DNA from: Arctopsyche grandis
Lineage: Eukaryota > Arthropoda > Insecta > Trichoptera > Hydropsychidae
Assembly (NCBI RefSeq): GCF_051622035.1
Contig: NC_135356.1
Coordinates: forward strand, 16,389,793-16,453,792
Direction: 5' to 3'
Length of the DNA: 64,000 nt
This document shows positions 1 to 11,221 of the stretch, in pieces. How positions within the stretch are numbered: the first letter of the stretch is position 1; each line of letters begins with the position of its first letter. A program made the translations under genes and the position numbers. The notes under the pieces were generated by a model. That model saw nothing but the letters and a program-made list of their open reading frames with translations. It had not been told where the DNA came from and did not search any database.

Positions 1-25
1 ATATATATTTATTTTATTCTAAACA

Positions 26-69
26 GACCATTGTGGCATAACAGGAATTCCTAAAGAGCCACAATGGTC
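26..69. repeat. Perfect 12-bp inverted repeat (hairpin)
   Basis: Arms GACCATTGTGGC (26-37) and GCCACAATGGTC (58-69) are exact reverse complements around a 20-nt loop. The same structure lies at 21962-22005 in copy B. It could be the edge of a small DNA element, but no target-site duplication was identified. Confidence 0.7.
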
Positions 70-1383
70 AAAAAATATAACCAAAAAAAAAACAAAATAA
101 CAATTAAACATAAATTAATACATAACGAAAATAATATACTCATCAATTACATGAAATATAAAAAAAATGCCGTTCAACAACATTCAGTGAATCATTGGGA
201 TACTCCTCGGTGCCTCCACATACATACACTAATCCGTCAAAAACTGCAGCCGTCGAGCCTGATCGCTTATATTTCATCGGGAGCAATTCAGTTTGAGATG
301 AGATCCATGCACCAGACCTATATTTTCATGTTTCGTACATATATAAAACATTGCTAATTGTTGAATATGAGTAAATTGAGTAATTGTTGAATATGAGAAG
401 TGAAAAATATGGAATAGTACAAGTGATATTGTTTTGAGTTGCTGACTATCACCGATTTAATTACCAATGTAATGATAAGTAAGTTATATGCATGTACAAT
501 AGAACCACGATTATCCGTTTTCAACACATTATACATAAACATATTCTTGAATATATATTATTTGGTTTGATTTTTAAATGTTTTTTATTATTACGAAATT
601 ATGTTCACAATACATCTTATATGTACATATTTTAATAGCTACTGATCTACTGATCATTTTCTATTTTACAATTTTATTTTATTTGGTTAGTAATCATAGT
701 ATTATATTATTCTAATGTTAATGCACAGCATAATAGGAGAAAGAGCTCAAAAGCCTATTTACAATTGAATATATATTATAATATATAGATGACATATAGA
801 AAATGTTTTACAATGTAACAAAGATAAACAAATAATGTTACCGACGACGTAACAAGTTCATTATAAAATGACGAATTCACTTTTAGATACCGTCCATATT
901 AAAGATGAAGCCGATGGCATAATCATCGCTCTTGTACAAAACATGCAGAATGACTCTCCGGCAACGTCCCATTGGCTCCGAAGCTGAGAAAACAAAACGA
1001 CCTTCTTTTTTACATATAATTACTATTGTAACAAGTGAACATAAATAAAGGATCCTCTTACTAACACAATCAGTGTTTTCGTAGACCTCCCCGCGGTACA
1101 TTTACCGCGGTGAATTAAGATTAAATTTTGATTTGACATTCGAACTGTCAAAGTGAAATGAACGCAAAAGCGATTGCCAGCCTTCTCGGATGCGAGCGAT
1201 GCTAACGTCAGATGGGCTGACAGATACCCGCGAGCTCCTCGCGAAGACCACAAACAACGGCCACGGCCACGGCCACGAGGGCCTTTGGCTCGAACATATG
1301 TCTAGTCGATAATAATAAAAATTTCGTAAATAAAAAGTATTTGAGAATATTTTTGTTTGTGTGACCAATTTAAAATTTTTGGG

Positions 1384-1500
1384 TGTGACCAGTTTTCTCG
1401 TGACCAGTTTTAGCGTGTGACTAGTTTTCTCGTGACCAGTTTTAGCGTGACGGATGATCACGAGTGACCGATCTAGAGCGACCAGTTGTCCTGTGACAGG
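1384..1500. repeat. Degenerate GTGACCAGTTTT minisatellite
   Basis: About seven imperfect units of 15-17 bp share the core GTGACCAGTTTT, alternating CTC and AGC spacers, and decay to the right. The same array is at about 23284-23400. Confidence 0.7.
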
Positions 1501-1643
1501 TTCACATTTGACTAGTAGTCCCTTTACCCTATATATCACAAGGTAAGATTTTTGCACTACTCGCATGCGCTGATTTATACAAATGCTGATAAAATTAAAG
1601 AGCGGCCGACGGACGGTCGAACTCCTAGGCGTGACCCTGATTA

Positions 1644-4415
1644 TTTTATTTATTTTATTTAAATAGGCACACATACAGAATAAAATATAAAAAGAAAGTT
1701 GTATAATGAGACAAAAAATAATAATAAACATAAATAAAAATATAATATTCCATTTACAGTGAGCACCACATGGTGATATAAAAAAGTAAAATTACAAAAA
1801 CATCAAGATTTTAAAAAAAAGAAAAGAAACAGATAAAGAAAAAGATACAGATAAAGTAAAAAAGAAAAAGAAAGACTATAAGGGTGAAGAAGCAAATCAA
1901 CCACATATTATTTTCTTCACCTTTGTCCTAAAAATACTAAAAGAGTCTCTAAAGAGGTCAGGACAATCATCTAAGCTATCGTAAATACGGCATATACGAA
2001 CGATTGCACTATTGAAAGAGGTGTTGCTTTGACAAATAGGTGGATAAAAAAGATTTGTGCATCTGGTGAATCGGGCATTAACGTTAAAATTAATCTCGCT
2101 TAAAACAGACGTGTCAAGAATACCATTAGCAATCTTATATAAAATTAACAAATCAGAAACCCTTCTACGCTGAGACAAACTTGCAATATGGAAAAAAGAA
2201 AGTCTGTCATTATAAGATGGTAACAGTTTTTTAAGACCAGTCTTATAGGATAAATGGCGCAGAAAACGCTTCTGGATTGTTTCTAAGTGCTCAATGTGAG
2301 TTTGGTAATAGGGAGACCATATGATTGAGGCATACTCCATATTACTACGAACTAAACTGTAATAGAGTAGAATCAGAGTATGGGGATTCTTAAAGGGCTT
2401 CGCAACTCGGCAAATAAATCCCAATAGTTTATAAGATTTAGTAACAATATGATTAATATGTTCATTAAATGATAGTTTGGAATCTATAAGTATACCTAAG
2501 TCTCTGGCACAATTTTTTGCTGTAAGATCTACGTTATTAATATTGTAAGTAAAGTCAATTAGGTTACGATTTCTGGAAAGTGTCATTGAGAAGCATTTAG
2601 AAATATTGAGATGCATAAGGTTTACATTACACCATTCAGATATTATATCAATGTCGGATTGTAATTTTAAGCAATCCGACTCACTATTGATAGGATGGAA
2701 AACCTTAAGATCATCGGCATAAAGTAAGCATTGACACTTCAGTAGGGGGATTAGGTCATTAATAAAAATAATAAACAGAAGTGGTCCAAGGTGAGAACCT
2801 TGAGGAACTCCTGAAAGGATTATTTTAGGGGCAGATGAGAAACCCTTAATTGTAACCAATTGACTTCTCAAATTAAGATAAGAAGTTAACCATCTAAGTA
2901 AATTTCCATGAATTCCAAATTTAGATAATTTACGAATTAGCAAACCGTGATTAACCTTGTCAAAAGCCTTTTGAAAGTCTGTATATATAACATCTACTTG
3001 TGTACGAGTATTAAGATATTTATAAATTGTGGTAGTGAATTCAATAAGATTAGAAACGGTTGATTTTTTTTTAACAAATCCATGTTGTTCCTGTGCAATT
3101 TTAGGCACTACATGAGAATAAATATGATTATAAGTTAAACATTCAAAAATTTTAGCAAAACAGGATAAGATACTTATTGGTCTATAGTTATTACAAAGTG
3201 ATTTATCGCCAGACTTGAAAATAGGTACAATATTGGCTAGTTTCCATTTAGAAGGGAATACACCAGCAGATAAAGAATTGTTAAAAATTATAAATAAGGG
3301 TTCTACAAGTTCCAAATAACAAGTTTTAATAAAGTATGGAGGTATGCCGTCAGGTCCAGCACCCTTATTTACATCTAAATTTAATAGGACATAAGTAATC
3401 TCCTTTTTTTCAACATATATTTTATCAAGGCAGTACGAGCAATTGTCAATGTGAGCGTCCACATATGAAAGGGAGCAATCATCATTGTTATGCACAGATG
3501 AAAAATATTCAGAAAACAATTCACACATATCTAAGCCGGATGAGGCACAAATGTTATTAAATCTTAAAGTTTCGGGCAAAGAATTACCCTTGCATTTAGA
3601 CTTGGTGTAAGACCAAAAGCATTTAGGGTTCGATGAAATGCGGGATTCAATATATGACAAGTAGTCAGTATGGCATTTGGACAACAGTCTCTTGGAGCGA
3701 GTTCTTAATAATGCAAAGGTGTCGTAATCTCTGGGATTACCAAAGACTTTGTACCTTTTATGTACTTTGGCTTTCTCCTTGAGACATTTCACCAATGATT
3801 TACTGAACCAGATTGGATATCGGCCAGTGTCAGATACAATTTTCTTTGTAGGTGTATTGTCACCAATAATACTGTATAATGTGTTGTAAAATACACTGAC
3901 CGATTCATCAATGCTCAAATTATTAAAAAGATCAGACCAATCTATTAATGATAAATTAGTTCTGCAATTACCAAAATTACATTTTCTGTAATTCAGTACA
4001 ATGTTATTACATAAGGGCTTAAAATATTTTATCTTCTTAACAACTAAGAGCACATCGAATGCTGGATGGTGTTTATCCAACTTACTAACTGGACATGCTA
4101 TAGATAAGCTAGATGGTTCAAAGCTACATAAGAATAAGTCCAAAATACGACCATTAAAATTTTTTATATAATTATATTGACATAAATTACCATAAGCCAT
4201 AAGATTAAATAACAAGGACGATTTCGAATCAATGGGATTGTTTATTAACATTTTAGTGCTACTAGAGTCTTTTGACCAAACAATGTTAGGTATATTAAAA
4301 TCACCAACAATAATGAATTCATGGTTGGTATCAGTATTAGAAAAAATTCCATGACATTTTTCATAGAAAGCCTGTAGAAGATTATTATTTAAGTTAGGGG
4401 GTAGGTAAACTAGAA
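1644..4415 (-). mobile_element. 5'-truncated non-LTR retrotransposon (Jockey/CR1-like)
   Basis: A 2772-bp insertion lies on the minus strand. Its 3' end is at the left, where the minus strand ends in an A-rich tail of AAATAAAA-type repeats (1644-1665). The uninterrupted site is visible in copy B at about 23539-23543. Comparing the two shows that the flanks share ATTA (1640-1643 and 4416-4419), a probable short target-site duplication. The 5' end is cut off inside the endonuclease domain, as is common for target-primed reverse transcription. The open frame has no internal stop, so the insertion looks young. Confidence 0.92.
1897..4415 (-). CDS. Endonuclease (partial)-reverse transcriptase, non-LTR retrotransposon ORF2
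   Basis: The protein would nick target DNA and copy element RNA at the nick. The frame is open from the truncation point to a stop at 1897. The first Met is at 4251, but recognisable coding extends upstream of it, so the native start is lost. Order of domains: the remaining C-terminal part of an APE-type endonuclease (VYLPPN, then IIVGDFN at about 4300, LDLFL, DKHHPAF), then reverse transcriptase. RT motifs seen are KGAGPDGIPPYF, NNYRPISIL, FQKAFDKVNH, SGVPQGSHLGPLLF and the catalytic YADD, followed by a thumb/C-terminal region with YYSLVRSNMEYASIIWSP. These are family hallmarks of Jockey/CR1-type elements. About 150 residues of endonuclease are missing, so this copy should not be autonomous. 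Clade assignment (Jockey versus CR1) is inference. Confidence 0.93.
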
Positions 4416-5319
4416 ATTAGAGGCCACAATTTTGATTTGGAAGATCACAGCCTCCGAAAGTAATTAAAGGTTGACGCAATCAATACTCCGAGACGATTCA
4501 CTGTAAATTCGCCTAATGCAATTACTAAGCGAGTAGGTTGAATATCAAGATATTTACCTAACCTCAGTATGTCGAAATACAAATTGGTCGAATGAAGGCT
4601 GTTTATGTGGCTCCAAATTTTTAAACTCTTTCCAATGTTAAATTTTATTTATCGCTGTGTGAATGAGCTGATAAGCATTAAATATTGTGCGAAACAATTA
4701 GACATGTCACAGGCTACAGTTATCGATTGAAATCATTGTTTACTTAGGGTCTGTGTGGTGTCGCTAATAGAACAAGCAAATACCATGATGGGTGGAGAAG
4801 AGATGGCCATTGAAATTAGCAAACGTCAAAACATTGAATTTATATACGTACCAAATTTTTTGTAAAAAACTTCTATAGCTTCACACAAGAGTATTTTATA
4901 CAATAGTCAATTTTCTTTAACGTTAGTTGTTTTACATATTGATTATTCATATATTGAAAAGAATTTGCGACAGTTATACATATGTACATACATATATGTG
5001 TTCTGTGTTGTCTGTAATAAGTTGACCATCTGTAACACCACCCATGAGTTTTTATTACATGAAAATGTTTATTATAAATTGGTTTATTTCTGTAACTTGA
5101 TTAATAAATTATTTATTATTTATTGTATTGCTTGTTTCTTGTCTTGTTATTATTGTTTATATTTCATTGTGTTTTGCAATCTACAATACATATGTAGTAT
5201 AAATTACTAACTGATTTATATTTGTTATGTATTCATCATAATTTATATTTATTACGTGCATATATTTAAAATTATTAATTATTTATTATGGAAATTGTAT
5301 CAATCGTGGAAATTGTACT

Positions 5320-5812
5320 AGTCTGTCTATTATACATGCGTTTTCTTTGTCACCTTCTTTTAATATTGATGATTGGAAAGCCAATTTTAATATATGTACA
5401 ATAAAAAAAATCTGTACATCTTTTTTGATTCCTTTTTATTTTATTCCGTTTTATTACTTAATTTTATCATACATAATATTGTAAATATGTACAATGGTTG
5501 CTATATAATATAGTATAGTATATATATAGCAAAAGGTAATACAAACCTACAAAAGCAATATATGTTTTTTCAATGTTCACTCGCCATTAGGTGGGAAATC
5601 CTTTTTAAATCTTCTGTCGGAAGCAATATGGTGTATATAGCAATATAGTTTAAGGGCTATTTGCAAAGACATGTTATAACATTTATCTGTCTATGTTACT
5701 ACGCCATCTGTTGATATCGCGTCGAAAAAGATAGATTTTCGGTAAAAGCGTCATTAGTGGAATAGCATTAGGTGTATTGCATTCGACCAATTTACCTGCT
5801 CCCCTCCGAGAC
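5320..5812. repeat. Dispersed repeat, about 490 bp
   Basis: The segment starting GTCTGTCTATTATACATGCG recurs with small differences at 9486-9950, 24477-24969, 28643-29107 and 46664-47128. Within copy A the two members differ by indels, so this is an older dispersed family rather than part of the recent block duplication. No coding potential was seen. Confidence 0.8.
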
Positions 5813-6728
5813 AAAGCCAAACGCTTCAGTGCTAGCCGGTAGGTGCGAGTGAGTGCACTTGAATATTTCACGTACTTTTGGTATTACCTCCTATTACTAA
5901 TTTTATTACTATCATCAAAATGAAATCAGTGCTGCATCGAACCGGAGCGCATGGGAGCGCCGCTCCCTTTCGTGAAATCAAGAAACGTAGCGCTTCCATT
6001 CATGAACTACACGTCTTTTCAATCCTACCGCTCCTCTACGACACGAAGTCCCCGCAGAGACACCATCTTTGAAATCACAAAGAAAATCCAGGCCACGATG
6101 CGACGCGTGTTGACCTGCTGACTGCTGACCTGCTGACCTGCTGACCTGCCGATGACGATGACGAGCTCTACTACATCCACAACAAGGAGCAAAAAATGCG
6201 TCGCATCGGGGCGTTGTCCCAAGAGGGCGCCACAATGATGTTAATGTTAAAAAAATATTATAAATTTTTAGCTATATTATATCATATACAGCTAAAATAT
6301 ATATAAATAAAAATAAAATTATATTCTTTTTATTGTATGTATTTTATAAAATAAATTTAAAATTGCGATAACATTTAATTTAGTTTCATTTTTACCATAC
6401 ATATACATATATCTACGAATAACTATTATACATACGTATATACAGACATGAATAAAAAATTTAAATGGCTTTTTTTTTTGGCCCCTAAGAGAAAATTAAA
6501 TTCAACATTTTAAAAATCAAAATCAACATTTTACAAATCAAAATCAAATTTACCACAATACAATTCAGTTAAACCTTAACCTAAGCTTAAGCGCAAGTGA
6601 TTATGAAAATCTAATTATTTACTCAGTGACTCTAATTTGAAAAAAATATACAAAGATCAGCCATTAAATGCTTTCTCAGCGAGTAAGTAAAATTTATATG
6701 TTTTATAAATTTTTATTAGGAAAGTCTC

Positions 6729-6774
6729 GAGTGTCTCTAGTAATCTATAAGGAAGATCCTTATAGATCACTCGA
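6729..6774. repeat. Bulged hairpin, 11-bp perfect stem
   Basis: ATCTATAAGGA (6743-6753) and TCCTTATAGAT (6757-6767) pair perfectly around a 3-nt loop. An outer TCGAGTG/CACTCGA pair extends it across a 9-nt bulge. It is also present at about 25886-25931. Confidence 0.65.
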
Positions 6775-6883
6775 AGCGTTCTGAATAGAAGCGAAAGGCT
6801 AATGACAAACTATACTTTATGCGTGGTTCAGGAGCAACACACGCGAGTCTGCAAGTGTATAAATATATTTATTGTGTATAAAA

Positions 6884-6921
6884 TATTAGGGGCCCCGCCG
6901 AAGGGGGCGCAGCCCCTAATA
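6884..6921. repeat. GC-rich hairpin in AT-rich DNA
   Basis: Arms TATTAGGGGC (6884-6893) and GCCCCTAATA (6912-6921) are exact reverse complements. The interior (CCCGCC-GAAG-GGGGCG) can also pair. It is repeated at 26041-26078. The GGGGC/GAAG character echoes the GGGCTTCGCCC core of the nearby minisatellite. Confidence 0.7.
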
Positions 6922-7233
6922 AAACAAAAATAAAAATATATTTTTATATACCCCGGGTAATAAAGCTAGTACTTTATGTAAATAAATTTGATATTCTATA
7001 TATTAGATCATTTGAATAAAAGATTCAATTAGAGAAATATGTACGGTGTTACGGGGACGAGTAGGAGATTATAATAATTAAAAACATAATTTTGATATGC
7101 TTATATTATATTTTCCAAAGCAGTTTGTATTTACAGTAATAAGCTTATATTTACGTATAATCACAAGTACTAGTTACTTATTAAACAGTTCAATCACAAG
7201 TTACTAGTTGGCAGTATCGGCTCGTGAGAATTC

Positions 7234-8982
7234 ATAGTAGCTTTTTTTGGCTGCAGAGATTGATCAGGCTGTAGTAGCTCGTTGACTATGGTCAACGGTG
7301 ATTAAAAGAAAACAAAAATAGCGTGCATATGTACTATACTAGTAGGCTGCAGCCCCGCAGCCCATGCCGACGACAAAAATAGCATGAATTTGTATTGTAC
7401 AGGAAGGTCTGCAGCCCCGCAGCTCATATGGACGAGCCGCCACTGCTAGTTAGGCACTTAAATCGCAAGTTACCAGGTAGGCTGTTTAATCGCAAGTGCC
7501 TTAACAAAGGGCTGGTGGTTGTATATATCAAATCTGTTGGGTGAAATCAACCAATCAGAGAACAGTGAAACATATGTCTAAATCCGAATATACATATGTA
7601 GCTAGAGTTTAACTTTGAAACAAAGTATTTTAATAACAATCTGGGGGAAGAAGTAATACAACTTAAGTTTTTACATACATATGTATGTTTGAATTACAGA
7701 GAAGTCAATAAATCGTAGTCGTAAGACCATGGCAAAGGTTAAAAGTGGAGTGAAAACAGTATCTAGTAATTTTAGATCTGAAAAGAAACATGCGTTTGCA
7801 ATAAAGAACGATGTGGGGTTGACAATTATGTACATATCACTACTTTAAGATATAGAAAAAAACATTGAGAATTGTAAAGACGTGTGTTTCGAATAGACAC
7901 ATTAAGACAATAATAACTTAAAATCTGGATAGAAACATATGTACGTTGGCAATAAAGACCTTTGTGGGGTTGACAATTATCATTAGTAGAAAAATAGTTG
8001 AGAAAAATGTTGAGATTTGTAAAGACGTGTGTTTAAAATACGAGTGGGGTGAGTATTTGGGAGAGCATCCACATTACAATGGTAAGCGAGAAAAAAAATG
8101 TTTCAATATCTGGAGGTTCGAAATCCTTTTTTGAATATTATTCCTTAGTCGAGTCGTTAGAAAAGTCAAGCTTTAAACCATAAAAATATATGTATGTATA
8201 TCTTTTTTTAATTTATTTATCGATATTTTGGATAAAAATATGGTATGATATTTATGAATGGAAATTTGAAACTATTACAATATACATATGTACACGGTTA
8301 TGTCGCAGGGCTAATGTAATATATGAATCGAATGAAATTAATTTTAGATAAGAGAAAAAATAATTTTAAATAAATAATAAGTTGAGGAAATTGTATCAAA
8401 ACTCGATATTCTGACGTTAAAGCGCTGACGTTAACAATGCGTGACGTCACACTTTTCAACCATAGCTCTGTATTTTGAGGCCATGTCTTTTTATTTACAA
8501 GCTTTTTTTAACTCTTTATTCTATTGCATAGCGTGTAAACATTTCGTCAATATACTAAGGTATTTCCTAACTTTCATTGTGCTGTACAATCAGATCAACA
8601 ACAGAAGAAAAATTTATTATTTTTATATGACAGATTTGCTATCTTATAAACGGTAAGCGGACTATTCCGCAAAAGCGATCACGCGCAAGTCGTAGAATTC
8701 AAGGTCTTTAATAATATCACTGTAAGCTTGGCTGTCCATAACATGACGTTGACAATTACTTTTATCGTCTAAAAAATATAAATTTCCATTAATATAAAAT
8801 ACTAGCTGTATTACCCGGCTTCACTCAGTGTTTATAATATAAACCGCTTAAACATGACTAAGCTAATAGTAAACATTAAATTAAAAAAAAAAAATTAAAA
8901 AAAAAAATTTTAAAAATTTAAAAACAAATTTTAAAAATTTGAAAAAAATAAATAAAATAAAATAAAAAAAATCATTTTTTTT
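7234..8982. repeat. Duplicated non-coding block, probably intron-derived
   Basis: Related copies lie at 26397-28139 (near identical), 18763-20929 (interrupted by a Tc1-like remnant) and, for its right end, 45893-46160. The left edge begins with the same bases as the 5' end and splice acceptor of the kinase exon at 18641-18775, so the block appears to derive from that gene's intron. The right part carries the line ACTAGCTGTATTACCCGGCT and poly-A stretches before the minisatellite. No gene was seen. Confidence 0.7.
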
Positions 8983-9305
8983 TGCCTTCTAGGGCTTCGC
9001 CCTCGGCGCCCCCCTGAGCCTTTGCCTTCTAGGGCTTCGCCCCTCCACGCCCCCATGTGCAATTGCCGTTAAGGGCTACGCCCCCCTTAGATGATGCCTT
9101 TTAGGGCTTCGCCCCTCCGCGCCCCCATGTTTAAATGCCGTCTAGGGCTTCGCCCCCATGATCAGTTGCCTTTTAGGGCTTCGCCCCTCCACGCCCCCAT
9201 GATTAAATGCCGTCTAGGGCTTCGCCCCCCTTAGTTAATGCCTTTTAGGGCTTCGGCCCTCCGCGCCCCCAAGATTAATTGCCGTTTAGGGCTTCAATTA
9301 ATCTT
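8983..9305. repeat. Alternating 41/31-bp minisatellite with GGGCTTCGCCC core
   Basis: Nine units alternate between a 41-bp form (TGCCTTTTAGGGCTTCGCCC with a CTCCRCGCCCCCATG tail) and a 31-bp form (TGCCGTCTAGGGCTTCGCCC with a short tail), giving a 72-bp higher-order unit repeated about 4.5 times. Each core can fold as GGGC-TTC-GCCC. The last unit is enclosed by an exact 11-bp inverted repeat (9271-9281 and 9295-9305). Copies are at 20930-21250, 28140-28462 and 46161-46483. Confidence 0.9.
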
Positions 9306-9485
9306 GAATTTTTTTTTACAGATTACACGTTGCAGTTCTTTATAGGACACTTTATTGTATCATAATTTAACTTTAACATGAAATGTTTCTTATGGGGCGG
9401 TTCAAATACATAAAAAAAAAAAAATACCTGTGAGAACATCGACAATATTGGCTACTATATTATATTTGTATTTGTTCTGTCGTAG

Positions 9486-9950
9486 TAGTCTGTCTATTAT
9501 ACATGCGTTTTCTTTGTCACCTTCTTTTAATATTGATGATTGGAAAGCCAATTTTAATATATGTACATCTTTTTTGATTCCTTTTTATTACTTAATTTTA
9601 TCATACATTTTATTGTAAATATGTACAATGGTTGCTATTTAATATAGTATAGTATATATAGCAAAAGGTAATACAAACCTACAAAGGCAATATATATTTT
9701 TTCAATGTTCACTCGCCATTAGGTGGGAAATCCTTTTTAAATGTTCTGTCGGGCGCAATATGGTGTATATAGCAATATAGTTTAAGGGCTATTTGCAAAG
9801 ACATGTTATAACATTTATCTGTCTATGTTACTACGCCATCTGTTGATATCGCGTCGAAAAAGATAGATTTTCGGTAAAAGCGTCATTAGTGGAATAGCAT
9901 TAGGTGAATTGATTTAGGTGAATTGCATTCGACCAATTTACTTGCTCCCG
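9486..9950. repeat. Dispersed repeat, second member
   Basis: This is homologous to 5320-5812 with scattered indels, including a duplicated TTAGGTGAATTG at the right end. Confidence 0.8.
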
Positions 9951-11221
9951 CTGCCGTTACGACGCCATTATTGTGGCATCCAAACGTGACGCCTCGGCGT
10001 GGTAGCATCTTAATCTATACGCATTTAACCTATTAGGTGATGCTTAAAATATATATATATAGTATTTTAAAAGCTCCAAATTCATTCGCATAAGGATAAG
10101 TGCGCGTTGGTTTTCGTCAAGTGCTCACGCGGAACTCATTGGGCCCCATAATAAGTCAGTGGCTTTCGAGACTCCATCTAATAATAAAAATGGCTCTAAG
10201 ATTTTCCATCGGAAGTTGTGACAGAAACATTAACAGCATTTATGGGAACGTGAGCATTTCGCAAGTTCGTGACGGAGAATTCGACCCCCCATGATGATGA
10301 CCTTTCAAGGACACTTCAAACAATTGACTTGGATGCTTTGTCTATAGAAATTGACTATACGCGGAGCTTCATATTCAGGTATAAGATACCAATTTAAATG
10401 AAATATAGAAACCTTGTAAAAAAAAAGATGGAAATGGACGTGGAAAAAAGCCATGAAACAATGGAAATTACCTAATTAACTAAACTACGGTGAGATTTTC
10501 TAAATTTATACATATATTGTTGAATAATTATAGTCCTTAAATGTAATAATATTTTGTTTTCTTTTATGAAGAATGTGACTGCTTTGGATAGCCTAAGAAA
10601 CAGACGCCTCCATACTGAACGACCCGAACTTCACCGCAGAAGCGGTCTCGTCATAAAGCAATCACGCTTCTTTTACAATTCAAGAAGATTACTCGGCTGT
10701 GATGGATCCGGCATTCTTGCTGCAAGGAGTAGGAATAAGAAGACAGTGCTTCCGGAAATCAAAGGTTTCCTCTCTGTCATATGATACTGAATAAGTGGGT
10801 GTATGACCCGCATGATTGTGGGTCCCTCTAAATTTACTACTAAAATTTTCTAGGTTAATGCACTAAAACTTCAACTGTTTTATTGTCAATTGTTGTCTAA
10901 ACGTTATATTTTATTTTCAAAACAGTAAAATTAGCCCACAGTGACTTACAGGTTGCCCTGAACTGTCACTATGGCTGGAAACATTTAAACAGTATTACAA
11001 TGATACAGACAACAAAAATAGAGAAATATTATAAAAATAAATACAGATTATTGGTTAAACCGCTCGAATCATTTTTGTCTTCGAAGAGGAAAAAATCCCA
11101 CTTCCAGTTTATTAAATTAAGTGATTTCAAAAATCAAATCGATTGGATGATTTGTTCTCTAGTTATAACTGCAGCAAATTTGAAAAATGTAGTTGCGAGA
11201 AAAACGCGTTTGAGGTTTAAG
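9951..11221. other. Duplicated block with no firm gene
   Basis: It is identical or nearly so to 29108-30378 and 47129-48399. Several short open frames exist, but none has a recognisable domain. One 125-bp open stretch on the plus strand (10254-10378) ends in a good splice-donor context (CAG/GTATAAG), so an exon remnant is possible. Confidence 0.5.

Larger units (their letters stand above)
1..1639. repeat. Left part of the A/B segmental duplication, non-coding
   Basis: This stretch is repeated almost base for base at 21937-23539. I see no convincing gene in it; the short open frames are not conserved coding. It holds an inverted repeat at 26-69, a degenerate relative of the window's satellite module at about 650-770, a perfect palindromic hairpin at 1091-1110 (arms CCGCGGTA/TACCGCGG), a (GGCCAC)3 run at 1259-1276 that is a single unit in copy B, and a short minisatellite at 1384-1500. 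Its right edge is interrupted by a non-LTR retrotransposon. Confidence 0.85.
4416..7233. repeat. A/B duplicated AT-rich block, no gene
   Basis: This matches 23539-26396 with only a few substitutions and two small indels near the left edge (copy B has about 20 extra bases at 23646 and about 13 near 24045). It contains a dispersed repeat (5320-5812), a short CTGCTGACC-type tandem run (6110-6150) and two hairpins (6729-6774, 6884-6921). A frame ending at 6290 reads DDDDELYYIHNKEQKMRR but is closed upstream by a stop in the tandem run; I do not call it a gene. Confidence 0.75.

Noticed and set aside
1102-1731. 209-residue minus-strand ORF
   Set aside because: It runs through the GTGACC minisatellite and into the tail of the inserted retrotransposon; the copy B version is shorter and no domain is seen.
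5878-6290. Possible host exon reading DDDDELYYIHNKEQK
   Set aside because: An upstream stop within a short tandem run and no splice context; not supported as a gene.
8080-8140. tRNA-like or SINE Pol III promoter (GGTTCGAAATCC followed by a T run)
   Set aside because: The B-box-like motif is good, but I found no convincing A box at the right distance and no cloverleaf; most likely chance in AT-rich DNA.
8983-9305. CRISPR array
   Set aside because: The repeats are tandem without unique spacers of constant length, in eukaryotic repeat DNA; it is a minisatellite.
10554-10784. Plus-strand 76-residue frame, and the antisense FDFRKHCLL reading
   Set aside because: Neither shows a recognisable domain, and both are broken by stops; similarity to known arthropod repeats could not be judged without a search.
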